Assembly (NCBI RefSeq): GCF_900100335.1 | Contig: NZ_FNFE01000008.1 | Coordinates: 62,001 to 126,000 of the forward strand | Source: Natronorubrum texcoconense | Lineage (GTDB): Archaea; Halobacteriota; Halobacteria; Halobacteriales; Natrialbaceae | Reading direction: 5' to 3' | Length of the DNA stretch: 64,000 nucleotides | Shown: positions 36,624 to 45,532 of the stretch, piece after piece | How positions within the stretch are numbered: position 1 is the stretch's first letter | How the letters are laid out: every line of letters begins with the position of its first letter | Translations under genes and position numbers: made by a program | The notes under the pieces: generated by a model | The model's input: the letters and a program-made list of their open reading frames with translations, nothing else | Databases searched by the model: none | What the model was told of the DNA's origin: nothing

Positions 36624-37202
36624 GTGAGCCGGTTCGTCTGTGGAGACGACTGTACGGTCGACGACGACGTGACGGTCGGCCACGGCGAGTTCGATGCGCC
36701 GACCCGAGTCGGCGACGGCGCGACGATCAGAGCCGGATCGATCGTCTACGGGGACGTCACGATCGGTGACGAGTTCACCACGGGCCACGATGTACTCGTC
36801 AGGGAAGGAACGACGATCGGCGACGACGTCCTCGTCGGCACCAAGACGGTCATCGACGGCCAAACGACGATCGGCTCGCACGTCAGTCTGCAGACGAACG
36901 TCTACATCCCGACCGAAACGACGATCGGGGACAACGTCTTCATCGGACCGAGCGCCGCACTGACCAACGACGAGTACCCGATCAGGACTGACGACGGGCT
37001 CGAGGGACCGACCATCGAAGACGGCGCGTCGATCGGTGCGAACGCGACGCTGCTACCCGGCGTCACGATCGGAGAGAACGCCTTCGTCGCGGCCGGATCG
37101 GTCGTCACCGACGACGTCCCGCCCGATACGCTCGCCGTCGGCACACCGGCGTCGATTCGAGAACTACCGAAACCGCTCGAGGGGGCGAATCAGATCGCAT
37201 GA
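36624..37202 (+). CDS. left-handed beta-helix N-acetyltransferase (WbpD-like)
   Basis: A 192-residue hexapeptide-repeat acyltransferase. Repeats of the form V-x-I-G-x-x run from residue 8 to about 165 (VTIGDEFTTGHDVLV, TTIGDDVLVG, TTIGDNVFIG, ASIGANATLL, VTIGENAFV), and VAAGSVVTDDVPP is the typical end of a sugar-nucleotide N-acetyltransferase. GTG start with strong SD. It should acetylate the 3-amino group of a UDP-sugar made by the next two genes. First gene of the five-gene operon. Confidence 0.88.
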   Translation: MSRFVCGDDCTVDDDVTVGHGEFDAPTRVGDGATIRAGSIVYGDVTIGDEFTTGHDVLVREGTTIGDDVLVGTKTVIDGQTTIGSHVSLQTNVYIPTETTIGDNVFIGPSAALTNDEYPIRTDDGLEGPTIEDGASIGANATLLPGVTIGENAFVAAGSVVTDDVPPDTLAVGTPASIRELPKPLEGANQIA

Positions 37203-38428
37203 CCGAGCCAGAAACCGATTCCGAGAGAGACATCGACGCCGAGACGGACGGCGGCGTCGCCGAATCCGACACCTCGGAAACCGATCCGGCCAAGAACGGA
37301 GCGGCCGACGGTGAAGCGGGCGGCTCCGTCTCGATCGCTGCTCCCGACATCGGTTCGGACGCCATCGATCGAGTCGAGTCGGTCCTTGAGAGCGGGATGC
37401 TCGCCGACGGTCCCGAAGTGCGAGCCTTCGAAGACGAATTCGCCGCCTACTGCGGCGCCGAGCGGGCCGTCGCGACGTCGAACGGCACCACCGCTCTCCA
37501 CGCCGCACTCGAGGCGCTCGGTCTCGAGGACGGCGAGGGCGTTATCACGTCCCCGTTCTCGTTCGTCGCGAGCGCGAACGCGATCAGACTCGCGGGCGGA
37601 ACCCCCGTTTTCGCCGACATCGATCCCGAGACGTACACGCTCGATCCGAGCGCCGTCGAACGGGTGCTCACAGAGCGCGACGACGTCGTCGGCATCATGC
37701 CGGTCCACCTCTACGGACTGGCAGCCGATATGAAAGCGATCGGTGATCTCGCGGACGAACACGACCTCTTCGTCCTCGAAGACGCCTGTCAGGCACACGG
37801 CGCGGAGATCGACGGCGACCGCGCCGGCACCCTCGGCGACGCGGCCTGCTTCTCGTTCTATCCGACGAAGAACATGACGACCGGCGAAGGTGGGATCATC
37901 ACCACCGATCGAAACGACGTCGCCGACCGAGCCGCGGGCTACGTCAATCACGGTCGAGACGTCGGTGACGATGCAAGCTACGAACACATTGAGCTGGGCC
38001 ACAACCACCGAATGACGAGTATGGCCGGCGCGGTCGGCCGCGCCCAACTCGAGCGACTACCCGAGTTCAACCGCCAACGTCGTGAGAACGCAGCCTACTA
38101 CGACGAGCAGTTGGCGGAGCTACCGATCGAGACGCCGACGGCTCCCGAAGGGTACCGTCACGTCTACCACCAGTATACGATTCGGACGGAGGATCGGGAG
38201 TCCCTCGCAGCAACGCTCGACGAACACGGCGTCGACACCGCCGTCTACTACGACACGCCGATTCACCGTCAGCCGGCCTACGAGACAGTGAGTACGGCTG
38301 CAGAAACGTTGCCAAACGCAGAACGGGCGGCCGAGACGGTCCTCTCACTTCCCGTCCATCCGTCACTGTCGGAGCGCGATCGGCGAACCGTCGTCGACGC
38401 GGTACAGGACCACTTCCACCCCCAATGA
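37199..38428 (+). CDS. DegT/DnrJ/EryC1/StrS sugar aminotransferase (WbpE-like)
   Basis: A 409-residue PLP enzyme that should put an amino group on C3 of a keto-UDP-sugar. The PLP Lys lies in SFYPTKNMTTGEGG, with ATSNGTTALHAAL (phosphate-binding), EDACQAHGAE (Asp for the pyridine N) and NHRMTSMAGAVGRAQLE. An acidic N-terminal extension of about 40 residues (EPETDSERDIDAETDGG...) precedes the fold. It overlaps the acetyltransferase stop by 4 nt and the oxidoreductase start by 4 nt. Confidence 0.92.
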   Translation: MTEPETDSERDIDAETDGGVAESDTSETDPAKNGAADGEAGGSVSIAAPDIGSDAIDRVESVLESGMLADGPEVRAFEDEFAAYCGAERAVATSNGTTALHAALEALGLEDGEGVITSPFSFVASANAIRLAGGTPVFADIDPETYTLDPSAVERVLTERDDVVGIMPVHLYGLAADMKAIGDLADEHDLFVLEDACQAHGAEIDGDRAGTLGDAACFSFYPTKNMTTGEGGIITTDRNDVADRAAGYVNHGRDVGDDASYEHIELGHNHRMTSMAGAVGRAQLERLPEFNRQRRENAAYYDEQLAELPIETPTAPEGYRHVYHQYTIRTEDRESLAATLDEHGVDTAVYYDTPIHRQPAYETVSTAAETLPNAERAAETVLSLPVHPSLSERDRRTVVDAVQDHFHPQ

Positions 38429-39414
38429 GTCGAACACCCTCCTCACGACCGATTCGAGCCGGCGTCATCGGCGTCGGTTCCATGGGCGAAAACCACGCGC
38501 GCGTGTATAGCGAACTACAAAACGTCGATCTCGCCTGCATCACCGATCACGACGAAGCGATCGCACAGCGAGTCGCGGACGAGTACGGCACCGAGGCCGT
38601 CGACTTCGAAACCGTCCTCGATCGCTGTGACGTCGTGACGGTCGCCGTCCCGACGCAAGCCCACTACGACGTCGTCTCGGACTGTCTGGCGGCGGGCCTC
38701 CACGTCCTCGTCGAAAAGCCGATCGCCGAAACGACCGAGCAAGGGCGAGCGCTGGCGGAACAGGCGGACAGAGAAGGGCTCGTCCTTCAGGTCGGGCACA
38801 TCGAACGGTTCAACCCGGCCGTCCAGACGGTAACCGACCTGATCGACGACCTGGACGTCATCAGCCTCGAGGCCGAACGCCTCGGTCCGCCGCTGGATCG
38901 AGACGCCCTCGGGAACGTCGTCTCGGATCTGATGGTCCACGACATCGACGTCGTCGGCTCCGTGCTCGACGCGAAGCCGGACACGATGACCGCAATGAGT
39001 GCCGAAAACGGCCAGTACGCCACAGCAACGATGCAGTACGACGACGTCGTCGCCTCGCTGACCGCGAGTCGGGTGACCCAGAAGAAGGTTCGGAAACTCA
39101 CCGTGACCGCTCGCGAGTGTCTGGTCGAAGTCGACTACCTCGAGCAGTCCGTGCTGATCCACCGGAACTCCTATCCGGAGTACGTCGTGGACGACGGCAA
39201 GCGCCGGTACCGCCACGAGAGCGTCATCGAACGTCCGCGAGTCGACAACGGCGAACCCCTGCGCCACGAACTCGAGGCGTTCATCGACGCCGTTCGGACC
39301 GGCTCCGAACCGGTCGTCACCGCCGAAGACGGGATCGCGGCCCTCGAGACGGTCCAGACGATCGAAGCACTCGTCGAGGAGGACGTCAAGAAAACGGAGG
39401 TGCAAGTCCGGTGA
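38425..39414 (+). CDS. Gfo/Idh/MocA oxidoreductase (WbpB-like)
   Basis: A 329-residue NAD-dependent sugar dehydrogenase. The Rossmann motif is GVIGVGSMGENHARVY at residues 13-28 and the family EKP motif is VLVEKPIAET. The C-terminal domain has GNVVSDLMVHDIDVVGS. In the WbpA-B-E-D pathway this enzyme oxidises C3 of UDP-GlcNAc uronic acid for the aminotransferase. Overlaps both neighbours by 4 nt. Confidence 0.9.
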   Translation: MSRTPSSRPIRAGVIGVGSMGENHARVYSELQNVDLACITDHDEAIAQRVADEYGTEAVDFETVLDRCDVVTVAVPTQAHYDVVSDCLAAGLHVLVEKPIAETTEQGRALAEQADREGLVLQVGHIERFNPAVQTVTDLIDDLDVISLEAERLGPPLDRDALGNVVSDLMVHDIDVVGSVLDAKPDTMTAMSAENGQYATATMQYDDVVASLTASRVTQKKVRKLTVTARECLVEVDYLEQSVLIHRNSYPEYVVDDGKRRYRHESVIERPRVDNGEPLRHELEAFIDAVRTGSEPVVTAEDGIAALETVQTIEALVEEDVKKTEVQVR

Positions 39415-40958
39415 ACCGAGAGACAGCTGGTGAGCCGGGGTCCGACGACGGCGCTGAAACCGATATCGACCCGAACGGCGGTCTCTACGACTCGAGCGAC
39501 TCCCCGGATCGGCAGCGGGAACTGCTCACGTCGGGCGAGCTCCCGGTCGCAGTCTACGGCCTCGGGAAGATGGGACTCCCGCTCGCGGGCGTCTACGCGG
39601 AGACGACGGGCAACGTCACGGGCGTCGACATCGATCCCGACGTCGTCGAGACGATCAACGGCGGCGAGAGCCACGTCGTCGGCGAGCCGGGACTCGACGA
39701 TCTCGTCGCCGAGCAGGTCGAAACCGATCGATTCGAGGCGACGACCGACGGCGCCGAAGCGGCCGCGAACGCCCGGATCCACGTCATCATCGTCCCGACG
39801 CTGCTGGACGAGAACGACGAACCGAACCTGACGACGGTCGAGTCGGTAGTCGATGACATCGCGGCCGGTCTCGAGCCCGGCGACCTGGTCATCGCCGAGT
39901 CGACACTGCCGCCGACGAGCTGCCGAGACGTAATCCAGCCACACCTCGAACAGGAAAGCGGACTCGCGGCCGACGAGTTCGGCCTCGCGTTCTGTCCGGA
40001 GCGGACCTCCTCCGGGACGGCGCTGCGTGACATCCGCGGCCAGTACCCGAAGGTCGTCGGCGGCATCGACGACGAAAGTACGCGAGCCGCCGCGGTCGTC
40101 TACGACGAGCTTTCGGACAACGACGTCCATCCCGTCTCGGACGCGACGACTGCGGAGGCTGTCAAGGTGTTCGAGGGCGTCTACCGCGACGTCAACATCG
40201 GGCTGGCCAACGAACTGGGGCGGCTGGCCGACGAACTCGGCATTTCGGTCCGCGAAGCGATCGAGACGGCCAACGATCTGCCGATGTGTCAGCTCCACGA
40301 CCCGGGACCGGGCGTCGGGGGTCACTGCATCCCTTACTACCCACATTTCCTGCTCTCGCAAAACGAGGAACCGATGGATCTCACGCGGACCGCCCGACGG
40401 ATCAACGACGAGATGCCGACGGTCGTCGTGGAGCGACTCGAGCACGAACTGTCGAACACCGGTACCGATCTCGCGGACGCCGCCGTGGTCGTCCTCGGCA
40501 TCACGTACCGGCCAGGCGTCGAGGAGACTCGCGCCTCACCCGCGATCGGCGTCATCGACGAGTTAGCCGATCGCGGCGCGAACGTCGCCGGCGTCGACCC
40601 GCTCGTCGATCCCGAGGAGTACGGCGCTCGAGCGGTCAGTATCGACGACCTCGTAGACGAGTCCTTCGACGCGGCCGTGATCGTCACCCCCCACCAGGAG
40701 TTCGACGAGATTCCGTGGGCCGATCTCGAGCCGATGGTCGTCGTCGACGGCCGAGACGCGGTCGACCTCTCGGAGACGCACCACCGAGCGTACACACTCG
40801 GCGGTGCAGCGAGCGGCCGACCGCCGACGGACGCAGATGGAAGCGACGCGGTGTCGACGGACGGACAGTCGGTGACCGCGGACGGCGGCACGATCGAACG
40901 AGCGAGCGGTTCGGACGCGGTCGACGGCACGACAACCGACGGAGGAGACGATGTATAA
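39411..40958 (+). CDS. UDP-N-acetyl-hexosamine 6-dehydrogenase (WbpA/WecC-like)
   Basis: A 515-residue nucleotide-sugar dehydrogenase, GTG start at 39411 overlapping the previous stop. The NAD motif is VAVYGLGKMGLPLAGVYA near residues 47-64. The catalytic Cys is in GPGVGGHCIPYYPHF, with AEAVKVFEGVYRDVNIGLANEL (catalytic Lys) and GITYRPGVEETR as further hallmarks. It oxidises C6 of UDP-GlcNAc (or ManNAc) to the uronic acid. A low-complexity acidic tail of about 55 residues ends it. Confidence 0.92.
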   Translation: MNRETAGEPGSDDGAETDIDPNGGLYDSSDSPDRQRELLTSGELPVAVYGLGKMGLPLAGVYAETTGNVTGVDIDPDVVETINGGESHVVGEPGLDDLVAEQVETDRFEATTDGAEAAANARIHVIIVPTLLDENDEPNLTTVESVVDDIAAGLEPGDLVIAESTLPPTSCRDVIQPHLEQESGLAADEFGLAFCPERTSSGTALRDIRGQYPKVVGGIDDESTRAAAVVYDELSDNDVHPVSDATTAEAVKVFEGVYRDVNIGLANELGRLADELGISVREAIETANDLPMCQLHDPGPGVGGHCIPYYPHFLLSQNEEPMDLTRTARRINDEMPTVVVERLEHELSNTGTDLADAAVVVLGITYRPGVEETRASPAIGVIDELADRGANVAGVDPLVDPEEYGARAVSIDDLVDESFDAAVIVTPHQEFDEIPWADLEPMVVVDGRDAVDLSETHHRAYTLGGAASGRPPTDADGSDAVSTDGQSVTADGGTIERASGSDAVDGTTTDGGDDV

Positions 40959-42006
40959 GGGCAACCGAATCGGCGTCGTCGTCACGGCCTACGATGAGGA
41001 GGCGTTCGTCGGAACCGTCATCGAGACGGTTCCCGACTTCGTCGACCGAATCTACGCCGTCGACGACGCGTCACCCGACGATAGCTGGGCGGTGATCCAG
41101 CAGGTCGCATCGCAAGTCAACGAGACCGCCGAACCCAGACCCGAACTCGCGGTCACCGACGGCGGCGAGGGACGACGCGTCGTCCCGATCCAGCACGAGG
41201 AGAACCGGGGCTACGGCGCGTCGGTCAAGACGGGGTACAGACACGCCGTCGAAGACGAGATGGACGTCGTCGCCGTACTGAACGGCGACGGGCAGATGGA
41301 CCCCGATATCCTCCATCGAATCATCGATCCCGTCGTCGAAGGCGAAGCCGACTACGCGAAGGGGAATCGCCTCCTCGATCCCGAGGATCGACAGGATATG
41401 TCGACGTTCAGATTCGTCGGCAACGCCATGCTCACCGGGCTCTCGAAGTTCGCCTCGGGCTACTGGGCGATCAGCGACCCGCAGAACGGCTACACGGCGA
41501 TTTCGCGCGAGACGATCGAAGAACTCGATCTCGACTCGGTTACGGACGAGTACGGCTTCCTCAACCACCTCCTCACCCACCTCAACGTCAACGAACAGCG
41601 CGTTGCAGATGTGCCGATGACGGCGGTCTACGGCGAGGAAGAGAGCAGCATTCGATATGTCCCGTTCATTCGGTTCGTATCATTGCTGTTGCTCCGGAGT
41701 TTTATCTGGCGGCTGAAAACGCGGTTCGTCGTCCAGGAGTTCCACCCGAGCGTCGTCTTCTACGGCGCCGGCTCCGCCGGACTGGCCGGTGGCACCGTCG
41801 GTATCGCCGGCTCGTTCTTCCGAACCCTTCGCGGAAAGGACGGCTTCACCAGTGCGATGGCGTCGTTCGCGACGCTGCTGGTCGGCGTCGTCGCACTCGG
41901 CATCGGCATCTGGCTCGACGCGGACGAGGACGAAGATCTCGAGGTGACCGGCTACGAGTACAGTACCGAACGGAGCAGTAGCGAGCAGCTACCGGATCGC
42001 CGCTAG
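40951..42006 (+). CDS. family 2 glycosyltransferase with membrane tail
   Basis: A 351-residue transferase of the DPM1/AglD-like class. The GT2 motif VVTAYDEEAFVGTVI leads, YAVDDASPDDSW and VVAVLNGDGQMDPDIL (DxD-type metal site) follow, and SDPQNGYTAISRE is present. Two hydrophobic segments near the C-terminus (GAGSAGLAGGTVGIAGSFF and SFATLLVGVVALGIGIWL) should fix it in the membrane. It starts 8 nt inside the dehydrogenase gene. It probably loads the new uronic acid onto a lipid carrier or a glycan. Confidence 0.9.
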   Translation: MYKGNRIGVVVTAYDEEAFVGTVIETVPDFVDRIYAVDDASPDDSWAVIQQVASQVNETAEPRPELAVTDGGEGRRVVPIQHEENRGYGASVKTGYRHAVEDEMDVVAVLNGDGQMDPDILHRIIDPVVEGEADYAKGNRLLDPEDRQDMSTFRFVGNAMLTGLSKFASGYWAISDPQNGYTAISRETIEELDLDSVTDEYGFLNHLLTHLNVNEQRVADVPMTAVYGEEESSIRYVPFIRFVSLLLLRSFIWRLKTRFVVQEFHPSVVFYGAGSAGLAGGTVGIAGSFFRTLRGKDGFTSAMASFATLLVGVVALGIGIWLDADEDEDLEVTGYEYSTERSSSEQLPDRR

Positions 42007-42046
42007 TCAACGGCTTTCAGGCCAAGAGGACAGTTTCAGCTGAGAC

Positions 42047-42250
42047 TTATATCGAATAGCGGACGATATCTTCGGACTCACACGCCGGGCAGCACGTCGT
42101 CTCTTCCGAGACGTTCGTTCCGCAGTTTCGACACTCGTGGACGACCGTCGTCGACTCCTCGGGCTCGCCGGAGTTCTGTGTCGTCGCGGGTGATTCGGTG
42201 CTCGGTTCCGAGTCGGCAAAGAGGCCGGAGAGGAGACGAGAAAGACTCAT
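42047..42250 (-). CDS. zinc-ribbon mini-protein
   Basis: A 67-residue protein with a polar N-terminus and a C-terminal zinc ribbon (CRNCGTNV, then CCPACESEDIVRY). The C-x-x-C...C-P-A-C-x-S-x-D-I form is frequent in small haloarchaeal proteins. It converges on the glycosyltransferase gene with a 40-nt gap. Function unknown. Confidence 0.7.
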   Translation of the reverse strand: MSLSRLLSGLFADSEPSTESPATTQNSGEPEESTTVVHECRNCGTNVSEETTCCPACESEDIVRYSI

Positions 42251-42440
42251 AGAATGGGCTTATCGATTGTTCAATCGATCTCGGTATAAGTGTTTCGTGA
42301 TCGAGTATTCGAGCCGGCTCCTCGAGCGAGCGTCCGGCCAAAGTGCTGACAAAGAGTGTATCGAGAGGATATATTTCACGACAACTAACCGTTGGTTCAG
42401 TGAGAAGGCTTATACTGTCATACTCGGCTTCATCCAGTAT

Positions 42441-42854
42441 ATGGGACGCACGAACGCGACGGTCGATTCCGAGACTGAATCCGACGAGCAGGCCGCTGCA
42501 GTCGATCGAGCCGTCTCACCGACGCTCGCGGGAACGCCGATGGCGACGATCGCAGCGACGCGACCGACCCGGGCCGAGAACGTCGAATCCCGCATCAACA
42601 CGCTGACGATCATCGGCCGCGACACCCCCTCGAGTTTCGAGATCACCGTCGACGGCGAGATCGAACTGCTCACGGACGACAGTGACACAAACGCCACCGT
42701 CGTCTCGGGATCAACCGTCGAAGGCACGATCGAGAACGGAACCATCAGATTCCAGTTCACCGGCGATCTCACCGACGTGACCTTCGTCGATCGCGAGATC
42801 ACGGGTCTGTCACCCGCTGCTGCCCCGAACGTCCACGTGGATTACCAGAATTGA
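42441..42854 (+). CDS. conserved-looking beta-rich protein, unknown function
   Basis: A 137-residue protein starting MGRTNATVDSETESDEQ (ATG at 42441; the longer frame upstream has an unlikely composition). Residues about 45-137 are beta-rich and repetitive in form (INTLTIIGRDTPSSFEITVDGE, NATVVSGSTVEGTIENGTIRFQF), like a small surface or solenoid domain. There is no clear signal peptide. An AT-rich, TATA-like gcttatactgtc lies at about 42408-42419. It ends 11 nt before the left hairpin of the IS element. Confidence 0.6.
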   Translation: MGRTNATVDSETESDEQAAAVDRAVSPTLAGTPMATIAATRPTRAENVESRINTLTIIGRDTPSSFEITVDGEIELLTDDSDTNATVVSGSTVEGTIENGTIRFQFTGDLTDVTFVDREITGLSPAAAPNVHVDYQN

Positions 42855-42967
42855 GGCGAGAATGCCCCTTCCTCAAGGAGCGACCAATGGGAGCGAGTAG
42901 GGAGGGGATGAATCGCCGTACGAGATACAAACCATTAAATGAATATATTTTGAACCAATAGATAGCG

Positions 42968-44258
42968 ATGGAGTACAGTCACCGCTACCCCGCATACCCG
43001 ACACAACAGGTAGCGGAGCAACTGGAATACCATATCGACGTTCATCGCCAAGCGTACAACTACACTCTGTACGAGTACGAAAACGTGGATAGCGACGATA
43101 TCGGCTCTGCGTACAAACACCACTCCCGACTTCCCGGCTGGAAAGACGAGTTTCCCGTTTTCTCGGCGGTTAATTCGAAGGCTCTGCAACGAACCATCAC
43201 GCGATTCTACCAGAACCTCAACGGCCTCTCCGAGCAGAAACAGAACGGGCGCAAGGTCGGAAAACTCAGGTGGAAGTCACCGAGGGAGTTCCAGAGTATG
43301 ACGTATTCGCAGTCCGGTCATCAGACTACGTCTGATGGGCAATCAGAAATCTTCGATTTCTGATGACGGTTTCAAACTCAAAAACACGAGTGGCCGACAC
43401 GCGACACTCTGGCTCTCCAAAATCGGCGACATCCCGATCCGCGATCACCGCGAAATACCCGACAAGGCGGCCATCAAGGAAGTCACGGTCAAAAAGGAGA
43501 CGACCGGCGACTGGTTCGTCTCCTTCGGGCTGGAAACTGATGACGCCGACTTGCCCGAGAAACCTAACGTGGACTCACTAGACGCGACCAACAGCGTCGG
43601 GATTGACCTCGGCATCCTGAACTACATCCACACTTCTGATGGCAAGACCGTAGATTGGCTCGACCTCGAAGACGAGTACGAACGACTCCGCCGCGAGCAA
43701 CGCAAACTCTCACGGAAGGAGCAACGCTCGAACAACTATGAGAAACAACGCCAGAAGGTTGCGAAGGTTAAGCGCCACATCCGACGGAAGGTGCTGGACT
43801 ACCAGCACAAACTCACGACGTGGCTCGTCAAAGAGTACGACGCGGTATTCGTCGAGGACTTGAACGTGAAGGGGATGCTCGAACAGTCGCATAACGCTCG
43901 GAACAAGCAGGATGCGGCGTGGCGACAGTTCATCACCCTCCTCGAATACAAAGCCAACCTGTATGGCACGCACGTCGTTCAGGTCGAAGCACGAGGAACG
44001 ACGAAAGAGTGCGCGTCGTGTGGCGTGGAGACGGCGAAACCCATCTGGGTTAGGGAACACTCCTGTCCCTCGTGCGGGTTCGAGTGTGACCGTGACGCGA
44101 ATGCCGCGATGAACGTCTTGCAACGCGGTTTTTCTGAATTAGGGCTGGGATGGCCCGAAGACAAGCCTGTGAAGACTGCGCTCCCTACGGACACCACCTC
44201 GGTGTCTGCAAAGCGCGTTTGTCGAGGGAACCTCGACAGGCTGTCAGACGTAGTCTGA
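42968..44258 (+). pseudogene. tnpB: tnpB (RNA-guided nuclease) disrupted by a small insertion
   Basis: Two frames together make one OrfB/TnpB. Residues 1-117 are in the frame from 42968 (MEYSHRYPAYPTQQVAEQL ... QSMTYSQSG), which then reads out to a stop at 43363. The rest is in a second frame from 43335 to 44258, rejoining at GFKLKNTSGRHATLWL. About 52 nt (about 43319-43370) separate them and cause the shift. The RuvC-like residues remain: GIDLGILNY, VFVEDLNVKGML and CDRDANAAMN, with zinc pairs CASC and CPSC. The stop codon lies inside a perfect hairpin (44242-44260). Programmed shifting is possible but unproven. Confidence 0.85.
43319..43364. repeat. double-hairpin insertion inside tnpB
   Basis: Two adjacent perfect hairpins: CATCAGAC-TAC-GTCTGATG (43319-43337, 8-bp stem) and a 10-bp stem, ATCAGAAATC/GATTTCTGAT with loop TTC (43342-43364). 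Both arms start with ATCAGA. The core TCAGAC-NNN-GTCTGA matches, in reverse orientation, the hairpin at the tnpB stop (44242-44260). Confidence 0.8.
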
Positions 44259-44260
44259 CA
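44242..44260. repeat. perfect hairpin containing the tnpB stop codon
   Basis: TGTCAGAC-GTA-GTCTGACA, an 8-bp perfect stem, with the TGA at 44256-44258 inside the 3' arm. It is the likely start of the omega-RNA/right-end structure. The same 15-nt core occurs inverted in the insertion that breaks tnpB. Confidence 0.75.
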
Positions 44261-44543
44261 ACGTCGTGGAAACAGGAAGCCCCACCCTCAAGGAAGCCGC
44301 GTCAGCGGCTGAGTAGGGTGGGGTAGTTCACTCCGCCCCGAAACAGTCACGACCCTGAGTCGAGACAACTCCGGTCGGCCGCGGAAACGTACGATAACGC
44401 CTCCAGTGTCACGTACGACACCGCCGGCAGCAAGTAGATGCGATCACGATCGGCAGGGACCGCTCGAGCAGTCGATCCAACAGGATCATGTAGCACGACG
44501 ACCTTCTGTCGCACAACGCCACCCTGGTGAACGGAGAGACAGT

Positions 44544-44834
44544 ATGGACAACACGAATCCCGACGAGTACGAGTGGGACGTCCCCGCCGAGTGGATGACC
44601 CCCGTCGACGACGATATCCTCGAGTTGATGACCGAGAACCACATCTTCGACCCAGACCACATCGAAGAAGAGGACGTCTGTCGCGCTCCGGACGCCGCCT
44701 ATCGCTGTCGAGAGCTCGCAAAACGTGGACTTTTGAAGAAGCAAGCGATCGGCATGTACGACATTACGGAGCTGGGTGAACAGTATCTCGCGGGCGAGAT
44801 CGATCCGACCGAGCTCGAGGCCGACGACGAGTAA
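44544..44834 (+). CDS. winged-helix protein, PhiH1-repressor-like
   Basis: A 96-residue protein starting MDNTNPDEYEWDVPAEWMTP. The central helices DDDILELMTENHIFDPDHI and AAYRCRELAKRGLLKKQAIGMYDITELGEQYLAGEID form a winged helix of the small haloarchaeal repressor type (PhiH1-like). An acidic tail follows. The ATG follows ggagagacagt, a usable SD. The gene lies just beyond the IS element, which may have carried or landed beside it. Confidence 0.75.
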   Translation: MDNTNPDEYEWDVPAEWMTPVDDDILELMTENHIFDPDHIEEEDVCRAPDAAYRCRELAKRGLLKKQAIGMYDITELGEQYLAGEIDPTELEADDE

Positions 44835-44875
44835 CGATCCGTCGGCGACGAACGCTCACGCACCCAATTCGAGTA

Positions 44876-45238
44876 TCACGTATCGGCTGCCTCGATGTCG
44901 ACGGCGCCTGGAACGGTCGCCTCGAGGAACGTGACGACGGCGTCCGCACCGACGAACCCTTCGGCCAGCCGTCCGACTTCCCGTCCGTTCTCGAAACACA
45001 GCAACGTCGGCACCGAGTCGATCTCGAACCGGTCGACCAGGGAGAGATCGTCGCCGGGATTCACCAACCCGACGGGAATCCCGGTCGCTCGAGCGACGTT
45101 TCCTAACACCGGCTCCATCGCCTGGCACTTCGAACAGCCGCTGGTGTAGCACTCCACGAGCGCGACGGTACGGTCTTCGAGAAACGCGTCGAGATCGGCA
45201 CCGTCCTCGAGCCGGGTCGGTCTGAGTGTCTCGTCCAT
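44876..45238 (-). CDS. thioredoxin-fold protein with CxxC
   Basis: A 120-residue thioredoxin-like protein. The active-site region is VECYTSGCSKCQAMEPVL (CSKC instead of CGPC) and the cis-proline is in VPTLLCFENG. Length and fold fit thioredoxin family members in the cytoplasm, but the changed active site suggests a special partner or glutaredoxin-like potential. Gene isolated, no operon. A true TrxA-TrxB pair is at 62-63.4 kb. Confidence 0.85.
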   Translation of the reverse strand: MDETLRPTRLEDGADLDAFLEDRTVALVECYTSGCSKCQAMEPVLGNVARATGIPVGLVNPGDDLSLVDRFEIDSVPTLLCFENGREVGRLAEGFVGADAVVTFLEATVPGAVDIEAADT

Positions 45239-45532
45239 ACCCCTCGTAGCCCCCGAAGCCTAAAACCGATACTGTTGGCACACCGAGGGGAGATCGCCTG
45301 CAGTGAACGACCTCTCGGGACACCACTCGAGTGAACTCACCTGAACCGTCAGGCTGATCGGCCAGTTCGAACGGTCCGTAACCGAGTCGCCAAACGATGG
45401 ACAAACGCCCCATCGAAGCCGCTTCTCAGTCGAATCGGGAGCGTCGTTTCTGCCGTAATCGTTCGTATATTCGACCGGACCACCCACAAGCATAGCGGGT
45501 GGCTTTATATCCCGGGACGGTAGGGAGGCGCG

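Larger units (their letters stand above)
42865..44330 (+). mobile_element. IS1341-type (IS200/IS605 family, TnpB-only) element
   Basis: No TnpA gene lies nearby. At the left, 42865-42907 forms a nested hairpin (ccccttcct pairing with agggagggg, one mismatch). At the right, 44280-44323 forms a nested hairpin with outer arms ccccaccct/agggtgggg and inner arms agccgc-gtca-gcggct, ending ggggtagttca. Both ends share CCTCAAGGA and GAGTAGGG. The right end overlaps the expected omega RNA region 3' of tnpB. Exact ends are inferred from these structures; the target site was not identified. Confidence 0.7.
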
